Notes under the pieces: model-generated | What the model saw: the letters and a program-made list of their open reading frames with translations, nothing else | Databases searched by the model: none | What the model was told of the DNA's origin: nothing | Assembly: GCF_020442045.1 (NCBI RefSeq) | Contig: NZ_JAGRLA010000182.1 | Span: forward strand, 1-33,438 | Length of the DNA stretch: 33,438 nt | Source of the DNA: Bauldia sp. | GTDB taxonomy: Bacteria; Pseudomonadota; Alphaproteobacteria; Rhizobiales; Kaistiaceae | Direction: 5' to 3' | Shown here: one piece after another, positions 1 to 7,877 of the stretch | Layout of the letters: each line of letters starts with the position of its first letter | Position numbering within the stretch: the stretch's first letter is position 1 | Made by a program: the position numbers and the translations under genes

Positions 1-668
1 CCAATCATCCCGAGTGCTTCCTGATCGTGTTGCTCATCGACGAGCGCCCGGAAGAGGTCACCGACATGCAGCGCTCGGTCAACGGCGAGGTGATCTCCTC
101 GACGTTCGACGAGCCGCCGTCACGGCACGTGCAGGTTTCCGAGATGGTGATCGAGAAAGCGAAGCGGCTCGTGGAGCACAAGCGCGACGTCGTCATCCTG
201 CTCGATTCCATCACGCGTCTTGGCCGCGCCTACAACACCGTCGTGCCGTCCTCCGGCAAGGTGCTGACCGGCGGTGTCGACGCCAACGCCCTGCAGCGGC
301 CGAAGCGCTTCTTCGGCGCCGCCCGCAACATCGAGGAAGGCGGTTCGCTGACCATCATCTCGACGGCGCTGATCGACACCGGCAGCCGCATGGACGAGGT
401 GATCTTCGAGGAGTTCAAGGGCACCGGCAACTCGGAAATCATCCTCGACCGCAAGGTCGCCGACAAGCGCACCTTCCCGGCGATCGACATCACCCGCTCC
501 GGCACCCGCAAGGAGGAGCTGCTGGTGCCGCCGGACGTCCTGAAGAAGATGTACGTCCTCCGCCGCATCCTGATGCCGATGGGCACCGTCGACGCGATCG
601 AGTTCCTGCTCGACAAGCTCCGCCAGACCAAGAACAACGACGAGTTCTTCGAGTCGATGAATACCTGA
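1..668 (+). CDS. rho: Transcription termination factor Rho (3' part, start lies outside the window)
   Basis: The frame is already open at base 3 and gives about 221 residues, roughly the C-terminal half of a ~420-residue Rho. Rho is the hexameric RNA-dependent ATPase that ends transcription of untranslated RNA. Visible landmarks are the Walker B strand ([16 protein letters not shown]), the Q-loop region ([20 protein letters not shown]) and the R-loop region ([14 protein letters not shown]), all near-canonical. The Walker A loop must lie just upstream, outside the window. The protein ends in a typical DEFFESMNT tail. It converges on the RES toxin gene, and its TGA sits inside a palindrome shared with that gene. 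Rho next to mnmE-mnmG-rsmG-parAB is a common alphaproteobacterial order, here interrupted by about 3.7 kb. Confidence 0.97.
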   Translation, partial: NHPECFLIVLLIDERPEEVTDMQRSVNGEVISSTFDEPPSRHVQVSEMVIEKAKRLVEHKRDVVILLDSITRLGRAYNTVVPSSGKVLTGGVDANALQRPKRFFGAARNIEEGGSLTIISTALIDTGSRMDEVIFEEFKGTGNSEIILDRKVADKRTFPAIDITRSGTRKEELLVPPDVLKKMYVLRRILMPMGTVDAIEFLLDKLRQTKNNDEFFESMNT

Positions 669-716
669 GGCGGCCGAAAGGTCGGGGAGGCGGTGTCTTG
701 CCGCCTTCCGCCTCAG
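665..716. terminator. Bidirectional terminator-like structure between rho and the RES toxin gene
   Basis: A perfect 9-bp inverted repeat, CTGAGGCGG at 665-673 and CCGCCTCAG at 708-716, brackets two smaller possible hairpins: CGGCC-GAAA-GGTCG and AGGCGG-TGTCTTG-CCGCCT. The left arm holds the rho TGA (666-668) and the right arm holds the toxin TGA (713-715 on the minus strand). There is no U-tract, so termination here is inferred from symmetry and position only. Confidence 0.5.
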
Positions 717-1426
717 TCGATCCGGTAGACCTTGCCGGCGCCGCGGTCGCGGTAGAAGTCGACCCGGCTGCCGTCCCAGTGATAGTCGAGGTGACGGCCC
801 TGCACCGCATGGGCCGCGCCGTCGGGATAGAACAGGCCGACGCATTCGCCGCCGGAATGCCGCGCGCTCGGATAGACGACGCCGTCCGATCCCGACCGGC
901 GAAGCGCCGCGCCGAGCGCCTGTGCCGCCGCATGGCGGTCAGGATCGAGGATGTCGGCGTAGCCCACGTCGCCGCCCCGGATGTCGTGGAGCGGCGCCGC
1001 GACGTCGAGGAGGATCTCGCGGAACTGCGATGTCCAGCCCGGCTCTTCGGCGGTCCGCGCCATGAAGCGGGCGTGGTGGTGGATGGTCTCGAACAGCGCC
1101 GTCTCGAATCGTTTGCCGGCGTACAAAACCCCGAACCGGCCGTCGGTGAAACGGCTCGGCCGGTCGGGGCTCGCATGGGTGAAGGGCGCCATCAGGATGC
1201 TGGCGCCCGGACCGGAGACGCGCCGCGCCGGCGGCACGAGGTCGAGGTTGCCGACCGATTCCATCAGCCGCGGGTTGGTCTTCTGCTCGGCCGATATCAG
1301 CAGCGGCCAGTCGGCCGGGTCGGCGATGTCCTCGAAGAGGTCGACGGGCGGATGGAGGCTGCGGATGATCCGCACCGCGCCTGCCCAGGACACCGCGGCG
1401 ACGGGGATGGCGCCGGGGTCGATCAC
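713..1426 (-). CDS. RES-domain toxin (NAD+ phosphorylase family)
   Basis: The 237-residue protein matches the RES family, toxins of the type II RES/Xre modules. Characterised members (MbcT, ParT and relatives) degrade or consume NAD+ or modify target proteins with ADP-ribose. The signature is visible mid-protein: an Arg in RFTDGRFGVLYAG, then the Glu in TALFETIHHHARF, and a C-terminal DGVVYPSARHSGGECVGLF segment with the conserved Ser/Cys-containing strand. The start overlaps the end of the antitoxin gene by 4 bp (1423-1426, ATGA), so translation is probably coupled. Gene order (antitoxin first) is standard. No lesion is seen, so the toxin looks intact. The exact NAD+ reaction cannot be told from sequence alone. 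Confidence 0.9.
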   Translation of the reverse strand: MIDPGAIPVAAVSWAGAVRIIRSLHPPVDLFEDIADPADWPLLISAEQKTNPRLMESVGNLDLVPPARRVSGPGASILMAPFTHASPDRPSRFTDGRFGVLYAGKRFETALFETIHHHARFMARTAEEPGWTSQFREILLDVAAPLHDIRGGDVGYADILDPDRHAAAQALGAALRRSGSDGVVYPSARHSGGECVGLFYPDGAAHAVQGRHLDYHWDGSRVDFYRDRGAGKVYRID

Positions 1427-1836
1427 CAGGCGCCGCGTTCGGCGTCGAGATAGCGGCGCACCCGCATCAGGTCGGTCAGCTCGCCGCCGAGCATGACCTC
1501 GAGGGCGGTGCGCCCGGCAAAGGCGGCGTTCGGCCTGGTGACCCAGTCATAGCCGCGCTGCGGCTCGCGAAAGATGATGCGGAGCGCCTTGTGGATGCCC
1601 ATCAGGTTCGACAGCCGCGCCGCGCGGTCGCGCTCGATCCGGCCGGGGTCGCCGGCCTTCCAGCGGCGGTAGGTGCGCAGCGGCAGGTCGAGGAGCGTCG
1701 CCGCCTGGGTGTCGGTCAGCCCCCAGAGACGGAAGAGGTTGACCGCGGCGCGGAACATCGCGGCCGATTCCTCCGCGGTGACGGGCGCCGGCACGAAATC
1801 GGCCGGCACGGTATCGATGCTGTGGAGCACGGGCAC
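1423..1836 (-). CDS. Xre/MbcA/ParS-type antitoxin
   Basis: This 137-residue protein is the cognate antitoxin of the RES gene. Residues ~25-65 carry an Xre-like helix-turn-helix (LWGLTDTQAATLLDLPLRTYRRWK). The C-terminal part holds the MbcA/ParS/Xre toxin-binding domain, typically a helical segment ending in W(V)xxPNxxFxGRTALEVMLGG. Antitoxins of this group block the toxin active site and repress their own promoter. The chosen start is GTG at 1836 because AGGAGG lies 5 nt upstream (1842-1847). The ribosome-binding site is embedded in the palindromic operator at 1843-1866, which suggests tight autoregulation. Confidence 0.9.
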   Translation of the reverse strand: MPVLHSIDTVPADFVPAPVTAEESAAMFRAAVNLFRLWGLTDTQAATLLDLPLRTYRRWKAGDPGRIERDRAARLSNLMGIHKALRIIFREPQRGYDWVTRPNAAFAGRTALEVMLGGELTDLMRVRRYLDAERGAW

Positions 1837-1842
1837 GAACGC

Positions 1843-1866
1843 CTCCTATATGGCAAGATATAGGAG
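1843..1866. promoter_or_regulatory. Palindromic operator of the toxin-antitoxin operon
   Basis: CTCCTATAT (1843-1851) and ATATAGGAG (1858-1866) form a perfect 9-bp inverted repeat with a 6-bp spacer. It overlaps both the predicted -10 and the Shine-Dalgarno sequence of the antitoxin gene. This is the expected place for autorepression by the antitoxin or its complex. Confidence 0.6.
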
Positions 1867-1885
1867 AGGTGATGCCAAATGGCAA
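1857..1885 (-). promoter_or_regulatory. Promoter of the toxin-antitoxin operon
   Basis: On the minus strand TTGCCA (1880-1885) and TATATC (1857-1862) are separated by exactly 17 nt. The -10 lies in the right arm of the palindrome at 1843-1866, and the antitoxin start is only about 20 nt downstream. Prediction from sequence only. Confidence 0.55.
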
Positions 1886-1929
1886 CCAGGTCCCTCAGCC
1901 GCTCCGGTTCGTTGCCCCAGGTCCCGGGG

Positions 1930-2184
1930 TCAGGGCGATTGCAGGGCGCGGCGGAACCAGCCGCTCCCCCGTCTTCCGGATGTGCGGCGCGCGGATGACC
2001 CGGCCTCTCCCTCGTAGCGGGCGAATCCAAGCACCTTCACACGCTCCTTGGCTTCCTGGAGCGACTGGGCGGGAATGGCGATGCTCCATTCGGCGCCCTC
2101 GAAGCGGTAGGTGAAATGGTAGGTCGTGAAGGTCGGCGCCGGTGTGGCGCTGGAGGGGTAACGAGCCTGCAAAACGGTGGTCAT
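1930..2184 (-). CDS. Small conserved hypothetical protein
   Basis: The 84-residue product has a core TYHFTYRFEGAEWSIAIPAQSLQEAKERVKVLGFARYEGE. It resembles short uncharacterised alphaproteobacterial proteins with the pattern F-x-Y-x-F-(E/D)-G-x-E-W followed by a helix and a closing ARYDGE-like motif. The remaining C-terminus is Arg/Gly-rich and ends SGWFRRALQSP. No signal peptide or membrane segment is seen. No clear Shine-Dalgarno precedes the ATG. I recognise the pattern but know no function. It lies between the toxin-antitoxin promoter and the DUF255 gene, on the same strand as both. Confidence 0.6.
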   Translation of the reverse strand: MTTVLQARYPSSATPAPTFTTYHFTYRFEGAEWSIAIPAQSLQEAKERVKVLGFARYEGEAGSSARRTSGRRGSGWFRRALQSP

Positions 2185-2325
2185 GGCCGGGTGCCCGTCT
2201 GGAAGGGCGGCGCAATGTCGTTCCGGGTCGTGTTACGGCTCGAAGACGGCGCCGCGTGTGGTCAGGGTGCCGGCCGGAAAATGGCCGGAGCAGGTTGCTG
2301 ATGGAGAATGGTAGCCGGCTAGGGT

Positions 2326-4380
2326 TTACGAATCGTAAACCATAAAAGGCGCGGCAAGCCGCCGTTCCTGGAGGAGGACGGGGAGCTCTGCCGGGTCGGT
2401 CACCGGCAGCGAGCAGGTCTCGCCGCGGCAGACATAGGCGGTCGGCTGGCGATCGACCGGGCGCTTGCCCGAGGCCGGATGGGCGGGGGGAAGATCGGCG
2501 GCGTCGGCGAAGACCGCGAGGATGGTCGAGGGCGTGGAATGGGCGCGGGCGGCGGCGACGAGAAGGTCGGGTGCGGCGGCGGCGGGATGGACGATGACGA
2601 CGTCGGTGGCGGTGAGGCGGAAGTCGAGGGCGGCGAGGATGCCGGCGGTGGCGAAGAGATTGGCGGCGATCGCCGGTGCGGCCGCCGCGAGGATCGCGTC
2701 GGCATCGTCGCGATAGCTTTCATTCCCGGTCAGGTGCCAGAGGCGGATCAGGTTCGCCGCCATCACCGAGTCGGCGGCAGGGGTGGCTTCGTCGGTCTGG
2801 GAACGGGGGCGGATGATCAGGGCCTCGGCGTCGTCGGCGGGGAGGAAATAGCCGCCGGAGGCCGGATCCCAGTGGTGGCTGCGCATCAGGGCGGCAAGGC
2901 GTTCGGCTTCGGCGAGGTAGGGTGGCGCGAGCGTCGCGGCGTGGAGGGCGAGTGCTGCCTTGGTCATGTTCGCATAGTCGGTGGCGAGGCCCGGGAAGAC
3001 GGATTTGCCGTCCCGCCAGGAATGGGCGAGGCGGCCGGCGCGGCTCATCGGGCCGGTGATGAAGTCGAAGGCGCGGCTCGCGGCGGCGATCCAGTCGGGT
3101 TTGCCGAAGATCGTGCCGGCCAGGGCGAGCGCGGCGATGGTCAGCCCGTTCCAGTCGGCGAGGATCTTGTCGTCGGTTGCGGGGCGGATGCGGTTCGTCC
3201 GGGCAGCGAGGAGTCTGGCGCGCGACGCGGCGAGCCGGTCCTCGTCCTCGTCGGTGAGCCGGGCCATTGTACCGAGCCGGTTCAGGATGTTGACGCCTTC
3301 CCAGTTGCCGGCGCGATAGACGCCATAATGGCTGGCGAAGAAGGCGCCGTCCCGCGGTCCGAGGATCGCGAGGATGTCGTCTTCGCTCCAGGTGTAGAAC
3401 TTGCCCTCGATTCCCTCGGAATCCGCGTCGATGCTGGCGGCGAAGGCGCCGGAGGGCGTCGCCATCTCGCGCGTCAGCCAGGCGACGGTTTCTGCGGCGC
3501 GGTCGCGAAAGAGCGGATCGCCGGTCGCGATGAAGGCGTCGGACAGCAGCTCGAGAAGCTGGGCGTTGTCGTAAAGCATCTTCTCGAAATGCGGGACCAG
3601 CCAGCGGTCGTCGACGGCGTAGCGTGCGAAGCCGCCGGCAAGGTGATCGTAGATGCCACCCTGGCAGATGTTGCGGAGGGTGGTCAGCACCGCGTCGTGG
3701 AAGCTCGGGTCGCCGGTGCGGCTGCCGGTTCGCCAGAGGAAGGAAAGAAGCGTTGCCTGGGGGAATTTCGGGGCGCCCTTGGTGCCGCCATGCTCGCGGT
3801 CGGTGAGGCCGAGCAGCCGGGCGGCGGCGCGGTCGAGGAGGTCGGGGCCGAGGGCGACGGTGCCTTCGGTCGCTTGCGGATGGGCGGAAAGGCGCTCGAG
3901 GAGCAGGCCGCTGTTGTGCGCGAAGGTCTCAGGCTCTTCTCGGGCGACCCGGGCGACCTCTTCGAGGACGCTGACGAAGGATGGGCGGCCGTAGCGGGCG
4001 GTCTTCGGGAAATAGGTGCCGCCCCAGACCGGCTTGCCGTCGGGGGTGAGGAACATGGTCAGGGGCCAGCCGCCCTGCTCGCCGAGCGCATGGAGGGCGG
4101 CCATATAGATCTGGTCGATGTCGGGACGTTCCTCGCGATCGACCTTGATATTCACGAAGAGCCGATTCATCACCGCGGCGGTCTCCGGGTCCTCGAAACT
4201 CTCGTGGGCCATGACATGGCACCAGTGGCAGGCGGCGTAGCCGACGGAGAGGAGGATCGGCTTGTTGGCGCGTCGGGCTTCTTCCAGGGCGGCGGGACCC
4301 CAGGCGCGCCAGTGGACGGGATTGTCCTTGTGCTGCAAAAGATAGGGGCTTGATTCGTGGGCCAGCAGGTTCTCGCTCAT
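2326..4380 (-). CDS. Thioredoxin-like DUF255 protein (YyaL / SPATA20 family)
   Basis: The 684-residue protein has the usual length of the YyaL/SPATA20 family. The N-terminus (MSENLLAHESSPYLLQHKDNPV) is the family hallmark. It is followed by a thioredoxin fold with a C-H-W-C motif (YAACHWCHVMAHESFED, near residue 50) and IKVDREERPDID. The remaining ~500 residues form an (alpha/alpha)6-barrel-like domain, with motifs such as KFPQ, GGIYDHLAGGFARYAVDDRWLVPHFEKMLYDNAQL and DSEGIEGKFYTWS. The biochemical role is not settled; a redox or sugar-epimerase-like role has been proposed for the fold. The ATG at 4378-4380 is chosen because the family N-terminus starts there. The open frame extends upstream but only as antisense to mnmE. 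The gene diverges from mnmE with 42 bp between them. Confidence 0.92.
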   Translation of the reverse strand: MSENLLAHESSPYLLQHKDNPVHWRAWGPAALEEARRANKPILLSVGYAACHWCHVMAHESFEDPETAAVMNRLFVNIKVDREERPDIDQIYMAALHALGEQGGWPLTMFLTPDGKPVWGGTYFPKTARYGRPSFVSVLEEVARVAREEPETFAHNSGLLLERLSAHPQATEGTVALGPDLLDRAAARLLGLTDREHGGTKGAPKFPQATLLSFLWRTGSRTGDPSFHDAVLTTLRNICQGGIYDHLAGGFARYAVDDRWLVPHFEKMLYDNAQLLELLSDAFIATGDPLFRDRAAETVAWLTREMATPSGAFAASIDADSEGIEGKFYTWSEDDILAILGPRDGAFFASHYGVYRAGNWEGVNILNRLGTMARLTDEDEDRLAASRARLLAARTNRIRPATDDKILADWNGLTIAALALAGTIFGKPDWIAAASRAFDFITGPMSRAGRLAHSWRDGKSVFPGLATDYANMTKAALALHAATLAPPYLAEAERLAALMRSHHWDPASGGYFLPADDAEALIIRPRSQTDEATPAADSVMAANLIRLWHLTGNESYRDDADAILAAAAPAIAANLFATAGILAALDFRLTATDVVIVHPAAAAPDLLVAAARAHSTPSTILAVFADAADLPPAHPASGKRPVDRQPTAYVCRGETCSLPVTDPAELPVLLQERRLAAPFMVYDS

Positions 4381-4422
4381 GGTTTGCACTCTAGTAACGC
4401 TTCGGCGGGTTAGATAGGGCGT

Positions 4423-5754
4423 ATGGCGGGCGACACGATCTATGCCCTGGCATCGGGTGGGACGCCTGCCGGGGTCGCCGTCATCCGGATGTCCGGCCCC
4501 GGAGTTCGATTCGGACTCGAAACACTGATTGATTCGATTCCGGAACCAAGGCGCGCCTCTCTCAGAACCATACGTAATGCTTCCGGCGAGCCTGTCGACC
4601 GTGGGCTCGTTCTGTTCTTTCCGGGGCCCGCGAGCTTCACGGGAGAAGACATCGCGGAGTTTCATCTCCACGGGGGCCGGGCGGTGGTCGCCGCGGTTCT
4701 CGACAGCCTCGAGGGTCTGCCGGGATTCCGCGCGGCGGAGGCCGGGGAGTTCACCCGGCGGGCTTTCGAAACCGGCCGGCTCGATCTCAGCCAGGTCGAG
4801 GGGCTTGCCGATCTCGTCGCGGCGGAGACCGAAGCCCAGCGCCGGCAGGCGCTGCAGCAGGCCGGGGGCGGCCTGCGCGAGGCCTGCGAAGGCTGGCGGG
4901 AGCGGCTGGTCCGGGCCCGCGCCCTTCTGGAGGCGGAGCTTGATTTCCCCGACGAGGAGGATGTTCCCGGTTCGGTTTCCGACTCCGCCTGGGCGGATGT
5001 CGCCGCGGTGTCGTCCGAGATCGGCGAGGCGCTGGCGGATTCCCACCGGGGCGAGAGGCTGCGGGATGGATTCGAGGTGGTGGTGCTCGGCGCGCCGAAT
5101 GCCGGCAAGTCGAGCCTGATCAACGCACTCGCGCGGCGGGACGTGGCGATCGTCTCCGAGGAACCGGGCACCACCCGCGACGTCATCGAGGTGCGGCTCG
5201 ATCTCGGCGGCTATCCGGTGACCGTTGTCGATACAGCGGGCCTGCGTGAGGCCGCCGGCGCGATCGAACGGGAGGGGATGCGGCGGGCCGCCCGCCGCGC
5301 CGAGGCGGCGGACCTCGTGCTTTGGCTTGAGGATATGGCGGGTCCGGTCACGGAAGCGAAATCCCCCGGCGGGGTCCGGATGATCCGGATCGGGACGAAG
5401 GCCGACCGGGTCGATTCGGAGGAAGAACGAACCGCGCGCGCCGACAGGTGCGAGATCGTGACGTCGCTGGTCACCGGCGAGGGGCTCGACACTCTGGTTG
5501 GCCGGCTCGGCGAGTGGGCCCGGCGGGCGCTTGGTGGACGGGGGGCGGCGCTGGTGACGCGGACGCGGCAGCGGTCGGCGCTTGCCGGGTGTCGGGTGGC
5601 GCTGGATGAAGCGCTGGGCGGGGCTGACCGGCCGCTCGAATTGCGGGCGGAGGAGCTGCGTCGGGCCTCCGATGCGCTGGGCAGGGTGACGGGTCGGGTG
5701 GATGTCGAGGAGTTGCTCGACGTCATCTTCGGCGAATTCTGCATCGGAAAGTGA
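4423..5754 (+). CDS. mnmE: tRNA uridine-5-carboxymethylaminomethyl(34) synthesis GTPase MnmE
   Basis: The 443-residue product is full length. MnmE works with MnmG to install the carboxymethylaminomethyl group on U34 of certain tRNAs. The N-terminal domain starts DTIYALASGGTPAGVAVIRMSGP and contains FTGEDIAEFHLHGG. The inserted G domain has G1 (GAPNAGKSSLINAL), G2 (GTTRD), G3 (DTAGLRE) and a G4 written TKAD rather than the usual NKxD. The C-terminus is the strictly conserved FCIGK, whose Cys matters for tRNA modification. A 260-bp gap holding parS separates it from mnmG. Confidence 0.97.
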   Translation: MAGDTIYALASGGTPAGVAVIRMSGPGVRFGLETLIDSIPEPRRASLRTIRNASGEPVDRGLVLFFPGPASFTGEDIAEFHLHGGRAVVAAVLDSLEGLPGFRAAEAGEFTRRAFETGRLDLSQVEGLADLVAAETEAQRRQALQQAGGGLREACEGWRERLVRARALLEAELDFPDEEDVPGSVSDSAWADVAAVSSEIGEALADSHRGERLRDGFEVVVLGAPNAGKSSLINALARRDVAIVSEEPGTTRDVIEVRLDLGGYPVTVVDTAGLREAAGAIEREGMRRAARRAEAADLVLWLEDMAGPVTEAKSPGGVRMIRIGTKADRVDSEEERTARADRCEIVTSLVTGEGLDTLVGRLGEWARRALGGRGAALVTRTRQRSALAGCRVALDEALGGADRPLELRAEELRRASDALGRVTGRVDVEELLDVIFGEFCIGK

Positions 5755-5927
5755 ATCGTCGGCTGGGGCGGTCGTGCCCGGCGGTGTCCGCGCCCGTCTC
5801 GGTGGGCGCCAATCCTTGCCCGGCGTCCGTCCGGAAGCGCCCGGAGCGTGTCCGGCGGTGTCGCAATGGCGTGTTTGGCGCCCTGCCCGGCCTGGAAATG
5901 GCGGAAAAGAGCCGCTTCGTCGGCCGG

Positions 5928-5943
5928 TGTTTCACGTGAAACA
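5928..5943. other. parS: parS centromere site 1 (ParB-binding), between mnmE and mnmG
   Basis: TGTTTCACGTGAAACA is an exact match to the bacterial parS consensus. The palindrome extends to 18 bp (5927-5944, GTGTTTCACGTGAAACAC). It lies in the 260-bp non-coding gap 5755-6014, in which I see no other gene. ParB from the nearby parB gene is the expected ligand. Confidence 0.95.
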
Positions 5944-6014
5944 CTCGCTCTCGGGGAAATGCTGTCCCAAGTTCTTCTTTGACGACGCGGGTGACTCTGG
6001 CTAGGGAAAGCGCC

Positions 6015-7877
6015 ATGAACAGGTTCGATGTCATTGTTGTCGGCGGCGGCCACGCGGGGACCGAGGCGGCAGCCGCGGCCGCGCGGTTCGGTGCGCGAAC
6101 GGCGCTGGTGACGCATGCTTTCGCGACTGTCGGTGCCATGTCGTGCAATCCCGCGATCGGAGGGATCGGGAAGGGCCATCTTGTTCGGGAGGTCGATGCG
6201 CTGGACGGGCTGATGGGCGTGGCGGCGGATCGTGCCGGGATCCAGTTCCGCGTCCTGAACCGCCGCAAGGGACCGGCGGTCCGTGGTCCGCGCGCCCAGG
6301 CGGACCGGCGCCTCTACCGCGCGGCGATCCAGGATCTCCTGCGGGGCACGGCGAATCTCACGATTGTCGAGGGGGAGGTCGACGATCTGATGGTCGTCGA
6401 AGGCCGCGCGACCGGAGTGCGCCTTGCCAACGGTCGGGAGCTGGCGGCTGGCGCCGTGGTGATCACCACCGGGACGTTTCTGCGGGGCGTGATCCATATC
6501 GGCGAGAAGACGATCCCGGCCGGCCGGGTCGGCGAGGGGCCGGCGGTCGGCCTGGCGGAGACCATCGAGCGCCTCGGATTCCGCATGGGGCGTCTGAAGA
6601 CCGGGACCCCTCCCCGGCTCGACGGCAAGACCATCGACTGGGCCGGTCTGGTCCGCCAGCCGGGTGACGAGCCGCCGGTTCCGTTTTCCTTCCTGACCGG
6701 CGCGATCACCACGCCTCAGGTCGATTGCCACATCACCCGGACGACGGCGGAGACCCACACGATCATCGAAGCCAATATCGGGCGCTCGGCGATGTATGGC
6801 GGTCACATCACGGGTCGGGGCCCGCGCTACTGCCCGTCGATCGAGGACAAGGTGGTCCGCTTCGGCGAGCGCGACGGCCACCAGATCTTCCTCGAGCCGG
6901 AAGGTCTCGACGACGATACGATTTACCCGAACGGGATTTCGACGTCGCTGCCGGAAGATGTCCAGGCGGCGATGGTCGCGTCGATCCCCGGTCTTGAGAA
7001 GGCGGTGATCAAGCGGGCCGGGTATGCGATCGAATATGACCATGTCGATCCGCGGGAGCTTTCGGCGACGCTGGAAACAAGGCGGCTGCCGGGGCTGTTC
7101 CTGGCCGGCCAGATCAACGGGACGACGGGCTATGAAGAGGCGGCGGGCCAGGGTCTGGTCGCCGGCCTCAATGCGGCCCGGCGGGCCTCGGGTATGGCTG
7201 GAGCCGTGCTTGGTCGCGCCGACGCCTATATCGGGGTCATGATCGATGACCTCGTGGCCCGCGGTGTGACCGAGCCCTACCGGATGTTCACTTCCCGCGC
7301 CGAATACCGGTTGTCGCTCCGCGCGGATAATGCGGATAGGCGGCTCACGGCGAGGGGCGAGGAGTTCGGGATCGTGGGAAACGACCGGAGCCGGCATTTC
7401 CGGCAGAAGCAGGCGGCGATCGAAGGGGCCCGCGCGATGGCGGAGCGGCTGTCGGCAACGCCGAATGAAGCGGCGCGCCAAGGGCTCAATCTGAACCAGG
7501 ATGGTGTCCGGCGCTCGGCCTTCGAATTGCTGGCACGGCCGGACATTTCCATGGAGACCCTGGCGGCGATTTGGCCGGAGCTCGGGGCGCTCGATCGATT
7601 CGTCTCCGAACAGATCGAGATCGATGCTGGATACGCGATGTATCTCGGTCGCCAGGAAGCGGATATCGAGTCCTTCCGCCGCGACGAGAATGTGGCGATC
7701 CCCGATGATCTGGAATACGGGGCGGTGGCCGGCCTGTCGAACGAGATGCGGGAACGACTGGCGGCAGCCGCGCCGCAAACCCTTGGTCAGGCGGGGCGCG
7801 TCAGCGGCGTTACACCTGCGGCGCTGGTCGCCCTGCTGGCGGAGGTGAACCGTCGTCGGGACCGCGATGTCGCCTGA
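6015..7877 (+). CDS. mnmG: tRNA uridine-5-carboxymethylaminomethyl(34) synthesis enzyme MnmG (GidA)
   Basis: The 620-residue flavoprotein partners MnmE in U34 modification of tRNA. The N-terminal FAD-binding loop is [19 protein letters not shown]. Other family blocks are visible: [89 protein letters not shown] and FTSRAEYRL. The ATG at 6015 starts the family N-terminus and has AGGGAAAG just upstream. A longer in-frame TTG start at 5979 is unlikely. The 3' end overlaps rsmG by 11 bp. Confidence 0.97.
   Translation: MNRFDVIVVGGGHAGTEAAAAAARFGARTALVTHAFATVGAMSCNPAIGGIGKGHLVREVDALDGLMGVAADRAGIQFRVLNRRKGPAVRGPRAQADRRLYRAAIQDLLRGTANLTIVEGEVDDLMVVEGRATGVRLANGRELAAGAVVITTGTFLRGVIHIGEKTIPAGRVGEGPAVGLAETIERLGFRMGRLKTGTPPRLDGKTIDWAGLVRQPGDEPPVPFSFLTGAITTPQVDCHITRTTAETHTIIEANIGRSAMYGGHITGRGPRYCPSIEDKVVRFGERDGHQIFLEPEGLDDDTIYPNGISTSLPEDVQAAMVASIPGLEKAVIKRAGYAIEYDHVDPRELSATLETRRLPGLFLAGQINGTTGYEEAAGQGLVAGLNAARRASGMAGAVLGRADAYIGVMIDDLVARGVTEPYRMFTSRAEYRLSLRADNADRRLTARGEEFGIVGNDRSRHFRQKQAAIEGARAMAERLSATPNEAARQGLNLNQDGVRRSAFELLARPDISMETLAAIWPELGALDRFVSEQIEIDAGYAMYLGRQEADIESFRRDENVAIPDDLEYGAVAGLSNEMRERLAAAAPQTLGQAGRVSGVTPAALVALLAEVNRRRDRDVA

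Noticed and set aside
2324..2340. Palindrome GTTTACG-AAT-CGTAAAC at the end of the DUF255 gene as terminator
   Set aside because: It lies within the last codons and stop, has a weak AT-rich stem and no T-run; probably chance.
4381..5046. Upstream extension of the DUF255 gene (open frame to 5046 on the minus strand)
   Set aside because: It is antisense to mnmE, and the family N-terminus starts at the ATG at 4380.
5979..6007. Possible mnmG promoter TTGACG-N17-TAGGGA
   Set aside because: The -10 would coincide with the Shine-Dalgarno and give a leaderless start; not convincing.
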